Assembly (NCBI GenBank): GCA_022828595.1 | Contig: JAKGHH010000001.1 | Coordinates: forward strand, 213,479,848-213,543,847 | Direction: 5' to 3' | Length of the DNA stretch: 64,000 nt | Source of the DNA: Nelumbo lutea | Lineage: Eukaryota > Streptophyta > Magnoliopsida > Proteales > Nelumbonaceae | In this document: positions 25,961 to 38,184 of the stretch, piece by piece | Position numbering within the stretch: position 1 is the stretch's first letter | How the letters are laid out: the number at the start of each line of letters is the position of its first letter | Notes under the pieces: generated by a model | Told to the model about the DNA's origin: nothing | Database searches by the model: none | What the model saw: the letters and a program-made list of their open reading frames with translations, nothing else | Translations under genes and position numbers: made by a program

Positions 25961-27079
25961 GATCCCCTTTAATCCATTTATGGTTATACTTGAATCCGAA
26001 GCAAAGCTATCTTATGGATGAAAAACAAAATATTTTTATTAATATTTGATGGTTAGTTGATACTAGTAAAAAAGTTAATTGCCTATAGTGAAAAACAAAA
26101 TATGCTCAATGGTCCGAATGGTCAATTGCTGACCAAGTAAAAAAGTTAATTTTTGCTGACCAAGTCAATGCTTTTGGCCAAAAACGGGTTAAGTATGAAG
26201 CGGAACCGATTTACTTGGATGATTCCAGGGCCGAATGGTCCAACTGTCCAGGTCAACGGTGATTCAAAAACTATGCTCAACAAAAGGAAGAAAAAAAGAT
26301 TCCTTTAGTGGATAAACGGGAGTCTGGATCAGGTAGGAAGTAAAAACAGTATCTATAAACGGGCTAATACACCTAAAATTACAATGTACAGGAGAGAGAG
26401 TGACCAGTAAGGGGAGCAAGTTAGGTTTCCCCGATTTTAAGATTTTCAACTGCATTGGGCCCATCAGTTAACAAATTCCCAACCCAATTTGCACCCCTAA
26501 TAAATCCCCCAGTTGTTACCTAGATTTCTTGGATCAAAATCAAATCTATGTTTTTAACAGCTGGATATTGGATCAAATTTGGATAGAGCTGTCTAGATTC
26601 GATGCAATCTGTTTGCACTCTTAGTTGAGAATCTTAGGCTAACTGGCTCAGTTTGGAAAGAGTACAAATACATAAAAAATAATACAAGGTTTTGCACTCT
26701 ACAAATTTGTATTTGTACTCCTAACTGAGCCTCAGTGACAAGAGTGATTAATTCCCTTAATGAATATGAGCAGTGATGAAGATTTCAATCTCAATGAAGA
26801 TCATGAAGATGACTGCATACAACATTTGCATGGAGCTAAGATTATACACTTGCTCGAGTTTTCGCCAGTTTCAATTATATGTGAAAAGCACTAGAAATAC
26901 CATAAATTACAGTATGAAAACCAAATTACCCTAAATGCAAAACTGTAACAATAAATAAGGTTTTAAGTTTAAAACAAAACCAAATATAAATATAAAGTCA
27001 TACAAAAAAGTAAAAGGAATGGTTAATATGACTCATAAAAAAGCGCTCTCAGACAAGATACAATATGCTACAACATTGT
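25961..27079. other. Non-coding, nothing firm
   Basis: Short repeats AAAAAGTTAATT and GACCAAGT recur near 26065-26165. No exon or transposon end was recognised. The last part (about 26900-27079) would be the 3' UTR of the minus-strand OTU gene. Confidence 0.4.
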
Positions 27080-27944
27080 TCACATTGGAATAACAGAATT
27101 GTAATGCTCGCCTAGTCCAAATGCATGCCTATGATATGACAACATGATACTTGGATTAGAGGAGCCAATCTCAGTGTTAGACTTGTATTCTTGTCCCATC
27201 TCAACATCTGGGAAGGATCCTGAAAAGATCAAGATATGTTTTCTCAAGCAATGGGTCAAAGCACCCAGTTCTAATTGTCCTCCCCATGCTGCTGTTGATT
27301 CCACTTCTCTACAATATTTTTCAAATCTTTCTGAAAGTGAATTATCATAATCTTTTTCCATCATATTATCTGACAGAAAAAAGGGAAGGAAATTTGATGC
27401 ATGTTCCCTCATATAAGCAGCCACCATTTGCCGAAGTTGTTGATAATTGTAAGGTGAACATCCTCCTGAAAAATAGGCCAGTTGATCCTCAACAGCCCGA
27501 TAGAGACAGTGTCCATCTGGCTTTATTTCATTAACCTTCAATCCGAGGGGCTCAATCTTTCTCTCCAACTTCTCGTTTTCAATTATACGATCGCTAACAA
27601 TGTTACTCTGTTCTTCCCGTATTCGTTGCTCTCTTGTTGCTTCTTGCAGAGCTTTTTTCTCACGCCTCTTTACACTCCTGGGTTTTGAATTGTCACGTTG
27701 ACTAGTCACAGATACTCCAGCTATCGCCTTCACCAAAGTATCAAGATTATTGTTCTCCATGCCATTGCTATTGGTATAGCCTAATGAAGCAAGTTCCTCT
27801 GCATGCTTTTCTTTGAGTTTCGAAGAAAGTCGAGATATCTCATCCTCCACCTGTTTCTTCTTGGCCTTCTGTTCAGCCTTGCTTCCTTTAGCAGCTGCCT
27901 TTTTTAAAGCAACTTCCTTGTTTTGTAACTGGGTGATCTCTTTC
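27080..27944 (-). CDS. OTU5: OTUD6/OTU5-type deubiquitinase, exon 2 (main coding exon)
   Basis: The exon follows an acceptor (TTTGTAG) and joins exon 1 at 40404 to give a 334-residue protein (140 + 865 nt). After a lysine-rich coiled region ([18 protein letters not shown]) comes the OTU domain: [15 protein letters not shown] holds Asp and the catalytic Cys (about residues 190 and 193), and [15 protein letters not shown] near the C-terminus holds the catalytic His (about 327). This matches plant OTU5 and animal OTUD6B cysteine deubiquitinases, which remove ubiquitin chains. Length and motifs are complete. The open frame continues upstream past the acceptor through an oligo-A/T tract; that part is intron. 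It is the best candidate for a working gene in the window. Confidence 0.92.
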
Positions 27945-28080
27945 CTACAAACAATCATACCTTGAAGTTTAGTAATTAAGAATATTTCCTTAAAAAAGTA
28001 ATTTGATAAAAGAATTTCATGGAGAAGCTGAATCACATATTGGTAGTTAGAGAATAGCCATTGTAATTTTCTTTGAAAAA

Positions 28081-28115
<35 letters not shown>

Positions 28116-28722
28116 AACAGAAAACTCTTTTTGCAAGCCATGGTTTTTCAGTTAAAGCTACAAACCATTTACTAGCACAAGGTCATAATGGAATCGGCAT
28201 AAATGACCTTCCTCTTCCTACATGCCCTTGAAGGTGAATGCGCTAATAGTACAGCAAAATTACTTAATGGATCTTATTGATTATACTGTTGCTACCAAAA
28301 ATTGGATTTGAGTCCTCGTTACTGAAACATAAATAACAGATGCTAGGTAACTGAAAATCCCTCCTCTTCAGTTGATCAATAGTCAGAATGTTGTTCATTA
28401 CAACCACCCAACCAAAAAGCCTTAACCATAGGTGGGGTAGAGTTACCTCAAAAACCTTTTACCTCAGTTCTATCAGCCAGATTACTTATTAAAGACCTTA
28501 CAATGGTTAAACCATTCTTACATTCCTTACACTACCTAACATGAGGTTCCCCAGGAGAGACAATTCCTTTTTCTATCTTTCCTAGCGGAACTCTTCAAAT
28601 AATTCAGCAACTAATCAAAGAAAAAAATCTGGTGTTAAATAAGAGAATAGAAAAGATTGAAGAAAAAGAGAATGAAAGAAGAGACAAGGAGTGAAGAGAG
28701 AATCACTCCTTGTCCAGATGTG

Positions 28723-29619
28723 CTCCTAACAGTTGGGCGCCTCACAGCATCCTCACAAAACCTGAGGACGCCATGCATCCCCAGAAACATGTGAGCCATG
28801 TTACACTAGCGGAGGAGCCTGACATCCATTAGGTCCGCATTCCGTTAGGCCCCCTCCCCCCATTCAAAACTTCTAATTTTCTTTCTCTATTCCCGCTCAA
28901 TGCCCCCTTGCCTCTCCTCTTTTCTCTCCAGCAGCAAAAGTATGAAACCCTAGCTCCCTCCACCGGTTGCAATTCTCCCCTGGCAACGAGCAATATCACC
29001 GGCGATAATGGACACCAGCGACAATGAGGATTAAAACCCTAGCTCCCTCTGCTCTTCTTTTCTCTCTAGCAACGATCCCCTAGCTCCCCCTCATTCCATT
29101 GGTTGCAGTCCTCTCCCCGACGGCCAGGGATCTCATCGGTGAGAAAAGAAACTGACAAACGGACATCGGCAATTCACGCTAGGTAGATAAAAACAAGGAT
29201 CTCATGAACCAAGTAAAAATCACAAGCCAATAAGAAGTAAAGGAAAATGAAATGGGAAAAATAGCTGAACCTGGTAATGGTCACCAGTGATAGTAGACTA
29301 CATGTAAAAAACGGAAAAACTCTAGTGGAGGGAGCCCTTGTATTGTCGCCAGTGTCTATTATCGCAAGTGGACTCGCCAACTGCCGGGGGAGCATTGCAA
29401 CTGGCGGAAGGCACTAGGTTTCATGCTGTCATTGCCAAAGAGAAAAGAGGAGAGGCAAAGGGCTTTGAGCCGGAGAAGAAAACAGAAGTTTCGAAAAGGA
29501 GAAATGGAGACTAACGGCTGTTAGGATCCTCCTCTCATGTAAAATGGCTCACATGGTTTTGGGGATGAGTGGCATCCTCAGGTTTGTGAGGATGCTGTGA
29601 GGTGCTCGACTATGAGGAG
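28723..29619. mobile_element. Long-TIR (Mutator-like) non-autonomous element or inverted repeat
   Basis: The left arm starts CTCCTAACAGTTGGGCGCC and continues CTCACAGCATCCTCACAAA. The right arm is its reverse complement with scattered differences (CACCTCACAGCATCCTCACAA on the minus strand, starting CTCCTCATAGTCGAGC). Similarity runs for about 230 bp in each arm, into CTTGCCTCTCCTCTTTTCTC. No clear target duplication was found. Arms this long are typical of Mutator-like elements; no transposase is present. Confidence 0.65.
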
Positions 29620-30059
29620 TAGATTTAATAATGGAAACTAATAATTATATTTATAATTTTAGTAATTTGTTATAAAAACAATTTAATAATTTAGATTAAA
29701 TATACTAATAATTTTGAATAAAAATAATAAATTATTGCTAATTACTCAATACATAATTATTTTTTTCATTTTATCCCTTAGTGTTTTATTTATTTATTTT
29801 AGTTTATTAATCATTAAATGTTATAATTAAATTAATCTATAGATTAACTTCTTTAGTCATAATTAAATTAATCTAAGTCCAAGCTCAAGGTTTAAGACTG
29901 TGAAATAAATCCTCATCCCCATCCTCGATTGGGTATCATTATCAATCCCCATCCATGCCAAGGCAATATCCATCCTCAACCCCATCGGATTGTGGAAGCT
30001 GAGTACCCAATGGAATGGGGAACATTACCATCCTTATTCACATTCAAATCCTATTAATT

Positions 30060-31400
30060 GGTTAATTGTCATAAAACTGTAATTTGAAACCTAATAAATA
30101 AAATTAAATTTTAGAAAATTTTTATCTAGCAACTATTAAAAATTAAGAAATTCATAAAAATTAGTAATTCATAAAATAATAATAAAAATATTAAAAATAT
30201 TAAAAATAATAAAATAAACCACTTGCATTCTATTTAAAAATTATAAAATTTAATTAAATTATTAAAACTAATAAAGACCTAATTATAAATGTCTTAAGAC
30301 TCCTACTTAGGGATGATCATTTATAACTTAGCCTAAACCTAGCTTAACCAACAAATTTTCGAGCTCAAGCAACTATTTTCTTCTGAGCTAGGTCTAGCTC
30401 AGATCTACACCAACCCCACACAATGTAGACAGTAGGACTATAAATGGTTTGGATTCAGATTTGAACCAACTGCATCTGCATCCGCATTCGATTATGAAAT
30501 CTAGATCCACATTTTGCATCTGATTATTATGTTGGGTTTTGGATCTTCGCATTTAATTTGCAACCATCTTATTGTGTTTAAATTTTGAAATGACAAAAAA
30601 TAAAAATGTTTTAAAAAATCAATTATTTTTAAAGCACGTATGTATAATAAATGTATATAAATATAAAATATTATATTTATCAATTATAAACTTTATATAG
30701 TTACACATAATATATATGTATACATAATTATTGAATTCTAATTACTATTGTTTGGTTCATTTGGAGTTGGAATTGGAATCAACTAACAATTTTATTCATA
30801 TTTATTATTTTATTAGTAATTTTTTATAATTATTCTATTAGTCTTTAATAATTAATGTCTCATTATTTATAATGACTTCATATTAATATTTTATTTTTAA
30901 TTATTAATATTAATAATTTTATTTTATTATTTATTTATCACTTAGTTAGTAGTAATATTATTATAACAAATTATTTTTCCTACCCCAAAATATATTGTAT
31001 TAATATTTTATTTATACATTATTATTAAATTTAATAATTAGTATCTTTGTTTGCTATTATTATTTAGTAATATTTTATTATAGTGCTATTATTTTATTAT
31101 TATATTGTTATTAATTTAATTATATTTTATTACTTTATTAATATTAGGATTTTGGGGATTTTGTATCATATGTTCTTTAGTCCTTAAGGGGGTGATTTAG
31201 GGACTTTTGGGTACAAATTAATATTAATTATACTAATTCTTATAAATGGTCATCCCTAAGTACAAATTAATACTAATTTTTATTAATTTCTTAACTTTTA
31301 ATAGTTGCTAGATAAAAACTTGCTAAATTTTTATATTTGTATTTAGTAATCTTTATTAATTATAGTTATTAGGTTTTAAATTATATATAAATTATTATTA
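30060..31400. repeat. Nested AT-rich inverted repeats
   Basis: An inner pair TTAGGGATGATCATTTATAA (30307) and its inverse ending at 31260 delimits 955 bp with TA on both sides. Outside it a second inverted pair, TTTTTATCTAGCAACTATTA near 30119 and its inverse near 31315, extends the symmetry. It probably represents a MITE-like element, possibly inside another. Confidence 0.5.
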
Positions 31401-31475
31401 TTATTATTTATTATTATTATTATTATTATTATCATCATCATCTAAATTATTATTATTATTATTATTATTATTATT
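31390..31475. repeat. (TTA)n microsatellite
   Basis: ATT/TTA repeats interrupted once by ATCATCATCATCTAA. Confidence 0.9.
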
Positions 31476-32321
31476 GTATGTCATGTATCACATGTTATCG
31501 GTTTCTATACAGACTCGTTTAGCTTGTCTTCTTTGTATAAGTGATAAAATGGGTTCTACATTTTAAATTTTTCATTAATTTTTTATTTTTATATCATTTT
31601 TAATGGGTCTTCTGTTTTATATATGTCTCTTCTTTAGTATGGGCACTATGCACAATAAAGGTCTCAACTTATAAAAATTATTAATTAATTAATTAAAAAT
31701 ATATTAATACAAAGTTATCTAATAAAATAAAAAAGAATAAACAAAACAAAATACAACATTAGTACATGGGTTCTATTTGCAATATATCAAACCCATATTT
31801 AAATCATAATATTATTAAAACTATCAATTAATATTTTTTGTATTTAAATTTATTGTTTTTATTAGTGTTTATTAAGTTTTATTTTTAAGTGGAATTGAAA
31901 TGTTTTTAATTTTATTAATGTTTATTAAGTTTGATTTTTATTAGTGTTTTTAGTTTTTACTAAGTTTTGTTAATATTTATTAGTTTTAAGTGGATGTTTA
32001 GTGGATTTTTAAATTAATATTTTTATTTTTGTTGTTTTATGTTTGATTGTTTAACCTCAACCTATTTATATTATTTGACTTATTAATATTTTACTTTAAA
32101 TGTAATGATAACATGCATTAAAATAGGAGACATTGGAAAACACAAAGGTCTCTCTTTCTCTCTCTCTAATAGTGTGCAGCTTTATTAATCTAATCAAAAT
32201 AGGTAATGATTACTTTTTATATTTTTAAAACAAAAGAAAATAGGGAAAATGCAAAAAATAAAAAAAATAGATAAATAGCTTCTCTCAAAGGAGAGACATG
32301 CTGACATGGATAGTCCAATTT

Positions 32322-32324
<3 letters not shown>

Positions 32325-32383
<59 letters not shown>

Positions 32384-32400
32384 ATATGTATATATAGATA
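32325..32400. repeat. (TA)n(TG)n microsatellite
   Basis: More than twenty TA units followed by (TG)n and TATATGTATATATAGATAGA. Confidence 0.95.
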
Positions 32401-32856
32401 GATAGATATTTATTTATTTATTATTTCCACTCTCAAATGGAAGCATTCTTTTTCAATCATACGTCTACCCACTTTCAAAAAAAAAAAAAGAAAAAGAAAG
32501 GCTTGTTTTAAATGATGTAGGATCCAAAAAGTGGTTTTTTTTTTTTTTTGCTATTGAGGATACATAAAGTGGGTTATTGCTTAAAAATAAAGCCTGATTT
32601 ATTCTCTTAAATTAAATAACAAAACTATATAACAAAAAAAAAATCAAGCAAACAAAAACCTTAGTTTACAATGGTCCCATACTTTGTACAGGGTGGTGGT
32701 CATTCTATAGTTGCTGGAAATATGTGAAAAATTACATAAGTTTTCCTAGTAAGGTTGCAGAAAAAAAGAGCTATAAAAACTAAAACAGGCCATGGCCCAA
32801 TAACAATAAGTCATAAACTAAAAAAGAACCATAAGAAAACTTATAAAGAAAAATAA

Positions 32857-33166
32857 GGGTCTGTTTGGTTTGCAGTCGGAATAGGAAATTGGGAATCAAA
32901 ATCCCTTGGAATTGGAATTGGAATTGGAATGGTTTATTCTCATATTCTGTTTGGTTCAGACAGAAATCGGAATCAAAATTGGAATAAGTTGGAATGGGAT
33001 TTCATTCCCAAGGGAGGGGCAGGGAATGGCCATTCCCTCAACTGGGGGAATGCCATTCCAGCAAGAATGGGAATGGGATTCTGATTCCACCCAACCAAAA
33101 AGTTGGAATTGGACCCTCATTCCAAATCCGGTTCCAGACCCCTATTCCCCTGAACCATACAGGCCC
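32857..33166. mobile_element. Tourist-like MITE (PIF/Harbinger), TSD TAA
   Basis: A 310-bp element with inverted ends GGGTCTGTTTGGTTT and GGGCCTGTATGGTTC. It is flanked by TAA at 32854-32856 and 33167-33169. The interior is rich in GGAATTGGAATT repeats. Ends and the TAA duplication are diagnostic of Tourist MITEs. Confidence 0.88.
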
Positions 33167-34296
33167 TAAGAAACTTAAAAAAAAAAAAAAAAAAAAGATA
33201 ATACTTTCAATACTCTCCCTAAAGCTAGAAATTCTTGGCCTCTCAGAACTTTCACTAAACGGTGAAAAGCAGAAAGAACCTTAGTGATGGAAACACTTGA
33301 ACATATTAGCAACATACATCACCAAGTATCTTCAACTGAAATAAATCATGACCAAAGAACCAATCCCCAGTTCTTGTAATTGTAAGATTTGATGTTCCTC
33401 CACCTTCAATTGGACATCTGAGTTCTTCCCCATAGCATGCAAAACAAGACTGGCCTTGTAAACACTCTATAGGTCTTGGAACTTCAAGAATCCACCCATC
33501 TAAGCTCTAAAATGATTCAAGCATACTACAAAATACCTATGTGCCACAGCAGATTCCACCAAATATTGAACAAAAAACTTCCTCTGAGAATGCCTTCAAT
33601 TAGTTCTCCAAAAAAAATCATCTAAAACCAGGCAATTCAGTAATGAATAATTTCTCCACCAATTATAAAATAATTTTGGTCCCAATTTGAGTTGATACTA
33701 ACATAAAGAGGGCGAAGAGGTGGGCGCTTGCTCCCTAACTTCACAAAAAGTCTCTCTATCACTTCCTGTCTTTGTAGAAATATGCAAATGACTAACGAAG
33801 CCAAGTCACCATCCAGAGAACAATTTTCAATGACCATGATGAATACGTAAGTATATTTCTGATTTTCTTTTGAATTTTGGGCAAAATCTCTAGGACATCA
33901 TCCTAGGCATCAAAAAATTCTAAATGATTCTCCAAACATCTTCTAAAAATAGGCAATTTAAGGATGCAACATGATTACTATTTTAGAAAATGATTACTAT
34001 TCTAAATGATTCTCCAAACGTCTTCTACAATAATTTTTTTTTTTTAAAAAAGGTAAGGTAAATTTTATTAAAAACTTGCTATATGGTAATCCCCATAACA
34101 GGAACCCCAAGAGGAGAAAGATTTAGAATAAGGAGATTAAATTAACAGGCCTAATAAGGGGGAGATCAAAGACAAAGGAAACTAAAACAAATTCTGAATG
34201 AAAACTGGCCAAGAACAATATCAAAAAGAACAATAAACACCAAAGGAATCTCATAGTTCAATCTGATCATGATCAACTTCAGATTTGATCAATATC

Positions 34297-35767
34297 TTTT
34301 TTTTTTTTTGATAAATGATTGAATGAGCTGCTACCTCTCATACATAAAAGGAATCACATTACAAATGTGCCCTGAACAAAATAGACCACTCCACCCCTTG
34401 CTTAGCCAAAGCATCTGCCATCCCATTTGTGGATCTCCTCAGCCCATTGTATCCTCAAGTTCATATTCCTGGTTAACCATGTAAATTGTTTTCATTTCAA
34501 TCCAGTAGCACCAAATTATAGACTTTGGATTTTTTAGCCATTCTTATCTATCATCACTTTTGAATCCCCTTCAATCATCATATTTGTCAAGGAGACGGAT
34601 AGGCGACAAGGTGCCCCTTGAGGCTTGCCTCGCCTAATCGCCAAGAAGTTTTTTACTTTGTATTATAAAATACTTTTTTGTTATTTATTTTTTGAGATTA
34701 TAATTATAAAATAGACTTGATTAAACTAAAATAATCATTTTGTGTGTTTATATACTAATTTCTTTTTATTATTTTTCTTATTTGTTAGGGTTTAATCAAC
34801 ACAAACATTGCTAAATGCTGTATTGAACCCTCAAAGACTTCAAAACCTGAATCAATAAAGAAGAACTCAGATTTTGTTCTTTACCAATACTTTTTCTTTT
34901 CTTCTTTCATATAATAAAAATAAGGGTTCAGCCCCTTTATTTTTTTAATTTTTTTCCTTCTTTTTCTTCTCATGAATAAGTTGATTTTCTATAGTTTTCT
35001 TATGAAAATTATGAATAATTATCAAGGAAATATGGTTATGGTACCTAGGGAACTACCCTAGGATCTATGTTTTTTACATTAAAAAAAAAAAAAACATCGC
35101 CTAGGTGACAAGGCACCCCCCTATTGCCTAGCCTCACCTTGGTACCTTGAAAACTATGAGTTTAGCTCACTAGCTATCTTCACCCCTAGGATTGCAATTG
35201 CAGCTAGCAGTTCCTCTTTGAGGGAGTCACCCGTACCCGCAGGAACAGAAAAAAAGTGCTATAAATTTACCTTCCCCATCTCTCAAAACCCCTCCTATTC
35301 CATAAGGGCCCGGATTACCTCGGCTGCTCCCATCAAAGTTCAGTTTAACAAAACATTCAATTGGTGGAGCCCAAACAACCTCCATTCTGTCCTTTCTCTT
35401 GGAACTTTTAGCAACTGCTTCCCAATTCCTCCAAATATCATCAAAGGAAAGCTGGGAAAACAACTCCAGAGTTTTGATCCAATGGATCACCCTAACCATC
35501 ACACAAATCCTGATTTCTTCCTTGATTCTCTCATTTTCTAAGAATATTCTTGCATTCTTCTCCCAGATGGTCCAAATCAAGGTTGCTTTGACACATCTCC
35601 ACATTATCCTCCCTCTTTTCTTTGGCCAAGTAAAAAGGGAGGGATCAAATAACATATTAACCTCCGCTGGTAAAGTCCGCCTGCACACAAACAAAGAAAA
35701 AAACCAAAGCCAAATATCTGCAACAAAAGGGCAGGAAATCAGTAAATGAAGAGAACTCTCATTACTG
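34297..35767 (-). mobile_element. 5'-truncated LINE copy with 15-bp TSD
   Basis: The 15-bp string GATTTGATCAATATC occurs at 34282-34296 and 35768-35782 exactly at the ends. The left end is an oligo-T run, the poly-A tail of a minus-strand LINE. The copy begins in the zf-RVT domain (HLLISCPFVADIW), continues through WTIWEKNARIFLENE and into RNase H (LNFDGSSRGNPGPYGIGG). The RNase H is interrupted by the element at 34588-35149 and resumes as NMMIEGDSKVMID. Truncation, tail and TSD are textbook target-primed integration. Confidence 0.9.
34588..35149. mobile_element. MITE-like element inserted in LINE RNase H
   Basis: Ends are inverted: CAAGGAGACGG...GGCGACAAGGTGCCCC on the left and, on the minus strand, CAAGGTACCAAGGTGAGGC...GGTGCCTTGTCACCTAGGCG on the right. 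It splits the RNase H frame of the surrounding LINE. The target duplication is not clear. The GCC/GGCG-rich ends resemble the hAT-type element at 38.2 kb. Confidence 0.6.
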
Positions 35768-35796
35768 GATTTGATCAATATCAACATCTCCATCAT
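35227..35796 (-). pseudogene. LINE zf-RVT and RNase H coding remnant
   Basis: The peptide runs from ESSLHLLISCPFVADIWLWF (zinc-finger RVT) through the linker TLIWTIWEKNARI to the RNase H start VKLNFDGSSRGNPGPYGIGGVLRDGEGK with its first catalytic Asp. The last catalytic residues are beyond the inserted element. Codons upstream of about 35767 belong to the target site. Confidence 0.85.
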
Positions 35797-35851
35797 TATC
35801 TAAGTGATCTTGTTGTTCCAATACCTTCTTGTTGAATAATTCAGCAACAAC

Positions 35852-36660
35852 TTACTTTTTTTTCTGAAAAAGGTAAAGTATATTCATTTGTGTAATCAAA
35901 AAGCCCATGTGCAAAAAGATTGTGTACAAAGCATGCATCACCACCAAATTTTTTTGGTCTGCAAACCCAACTTCACTCCATTAAATATTTTTTCTTTCCA
36001 CCCTATCATTCCAAAGAAAATTCCTCTGCAATTCTGCAGTTTTTCTATGCAATCAGCAATAGAACTTGGTATTTTCAACAAGGACATATAGTAAATAGGA
36101 AGGTGGACAGGACACTTTTAATTAACATAATATAGCCCCCTCAAGAGAGAAACTTAGTAAATTGCCCTTCTAATCAGCCAATCCACTATCAATTCTATCA
36201 ATCACAGATTGCCACATAGATGGTGATGATGATCAAGCTCCAATAAGCAGCCCTAGATATGTAAAATGAAACTCAGCGATCCTACATTCTAATGCAGCTG
36301 CACACTCCTTGAGAAGATCCTGAGAAATCTCTCCAACTCCAATCATCATATTCTTAGAGAGATTTAACTTTCAACCCTGAAAGCAGATCAAAAGTTTTAA
36401 AAACTGCTCTTTGCATGAAGTACTTGGTCCACCTCTGACTTAAGAAAAAATCAAGGTATCATCAGCATATTGCAGGTGTATAATACTATATTCTTGTCTT
36501 CCCAAACTGAAACCTCCAATCAGCCAAACAACTTCCACTCTTGTCAATATCACTGGAGATATTGGATCTCCTTGCCTTAGCCCTCTACCAACTAGAAAGA
36601 ATTCAGTTGAAATTTGAAACACCATTGACCAACAGCAAAAAGGACAAGGAGGAGACACTT
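35852..36660 (-). mobile_element. Second LINE copy (RT fragment)
   Basis: An oligo-T and the end motif CTGAAAAAGGTAAAGTATATTCATT mark the 3' terminus of a minus-strand LINE. Inward, LLKECAAALECRIAEFHFTYLGLLIG and then RT motifs RGLRQGDPISP and LQYADDTLIFS (36440-36658) are read. Stops and missing segments show it is dead. Sequence rightwards to about 36960 is uncertain. Confidence 0.75.
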
Positions 36661-36970
36661 ATCCCCTTTAACAATATTTGGACATGAAATAAGCCCTAAG
36701 ATGTTGAATATCAAGCACAACAGGAGGAAGGCAGCCTCCCAACTGATCCAGTTATGAGTGTCATGACTGTCTAGAACATTCTAAAGCTTCAAACATGGTA
36801 AAAAATAAACATACTATTGACCAAATTAATCAATAGAAACTGGTAATGCCATTCATCATACCAAAATTTGACATCTCCAATATCAAAGACCCACCAAGCA
36901 TTTTTCCAAGAATAAATATTCCTTTATCAAGCTCCCCAATTTCTAGACCAGAACTGCAGCTTGCTCTTGG

Positions 36971-37110
36971 GGACCATTGCTTGGTGTAATGGTAAAATAT
37001 CAGACTGACAAGCATGAGAAAGCCAATTCAAGTCTAAGAGTGGCCACTGTGTAAAAAAAGTGCCAAAAGATCAAGCTGGGACAAACATTGGGTAGTGGCC
37101 TTTTTACCTG
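36971..37110 (+). mobile_element. tRNA-derived SINE, degenerate
   Basis: TTGCTTGGTGTAATGGTAAA resembles a tRNA box A. A weak box B (CAATTCAAGTCTAAG) follows, then AGAGTGGCCACTGTGT and a tail GTAGTGGCCTTTTT. A similar 3' part (GAGAGTGGCCACTTTGTGCC...GAGTAATGGCCCTTTTTT) occurs at about 38993-39101. Confidence 0.5.
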
Positions 37111-37286
37111 CAGTTTGCTCTCATGGTACAAGCAGCAATACCTAATATATTTAACTTTCAAAGTAAGATGCATAGAGACCATTACCCAGTCAAAGACTTC
37201 AACAAATTTTATACCTGAAGCCATTTCTACATGCCAGAGTTTCTTGATTCCCATCCTTCACTGTATAGTGACTAATATTTTACAAT

Positions 37287-37373
37287 CAAACCTGTTCACG
37301 GGCCAGGCTTCAAGCTGGACCCATTTAAACTTTGGAAAAAGCTAAGCCCAAGCCAGGCCCATGAACAGGTCTA
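37287..37373. mobile_element. 87-bp hAT MITE, TSD TTTACAAT
   Basis: Inverted ends CAAACCTGTTCACGGGCC and TAGACCTGTTCATGGGCC lie between exact copies of the 8-bp TTTACAAT (37279-37286 and 37374-37381). The 8-bp duplication marks the hAT superfamily. Its ends match the 1160-bp element at 48679-49838. Confidence 0.85.
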
Positions 37374-37677
37374 TTTACAATGTTAACCATTTAGTTTTAA
37401 ACCAACATCAGGCTCTTCCCATTAAAAAGGACACTACATTCTTTTATCTTGACCAGAACAGACTAGAGAAGTCATTGGCGAGAGAGTAAATGAGCTAGCT
37501 ATCAATAACATGCTTGAGAAGAATCAATGTCTCTTGAACATAGGAGTTTAGAGTTCCTAGCCAAAATTTTGTTATTAATTATTTCAGTAACAGGGTTAAA
37601 GAAAAATCATTTTGTTTCTGCCATAACCTAAGTAGGACTCTCAGACAAGTAATAATTGTCAACCAGATGCTCTCACA

Positions 37678-37785
37678 TTCTTTGGAAACAGCCTCTCTGT
37701 ATGTGCAGGGGGGTTAGGCTGCATATATCTGTCCCTCCTCAGACCCCACATTGGTGGGAGCCTCATGCACTGGGCTAACCATGCT
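37678..37785 (+). mobile_element. Au-type SINE 3' fragment
   Basis: TTTGGAAACAGCCTCTCTGT, GGTTAGGCTGCATATATCTG, CAGACCCCACATTGGTGGGA and GCCTCATGCACTGGGC match, from memory, the body and 3' end of the Au SINE family of flowering plants. The tRNA-like head is missing or too decayed. Confidence 0.65.
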
Positions 37786-38184
37786 CTCAGACATTCTGCT
37801 TTACGGATATTCATTCCTCAAATGGAAATTTTAGATCCATTGCAGACAATAAAAGCGTTATTCACATAAAGGCTGGACACGATACAAACTCAATGTGACA
37901 ATGGGCACCCACATGGACAACTAATGTATACAAGACAAACTCAATCTGTAGCATTTCCTTTTTATCTCCTTTCATATTTGACATAAATGGACAGCTAATG
38001 TACAAGATGAAACCCATTCATAAAATTTTACTTAGCAACAAAAGCAATATTTTTTGAGTCAATATTTTCTCATCTTGCTAAGTCAGACACTTGGACACAT
38101 GACAAATTCCAACTCCCTTCAGAATTACAGATTATAGCATAACATTTTTATACGTAGTATGTTAAAAAAAATTATACTATAAAA

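Noticed and set aside
27945..28141. N-terminal extension MACKKSFLF... of the OTU frame
   Set aside because: It runs through an oligo-A/T tract upstream of a good splice acceptor; the true N-terminus is exon 1 at 40404-40543.
32906..33284. Two overlapping open frames of 87-96 codons with a MELELELEW start
   Set aside because: They lie within or run out of the Tourist MITE; the repetitive peptide comes from GGAATT repeats.
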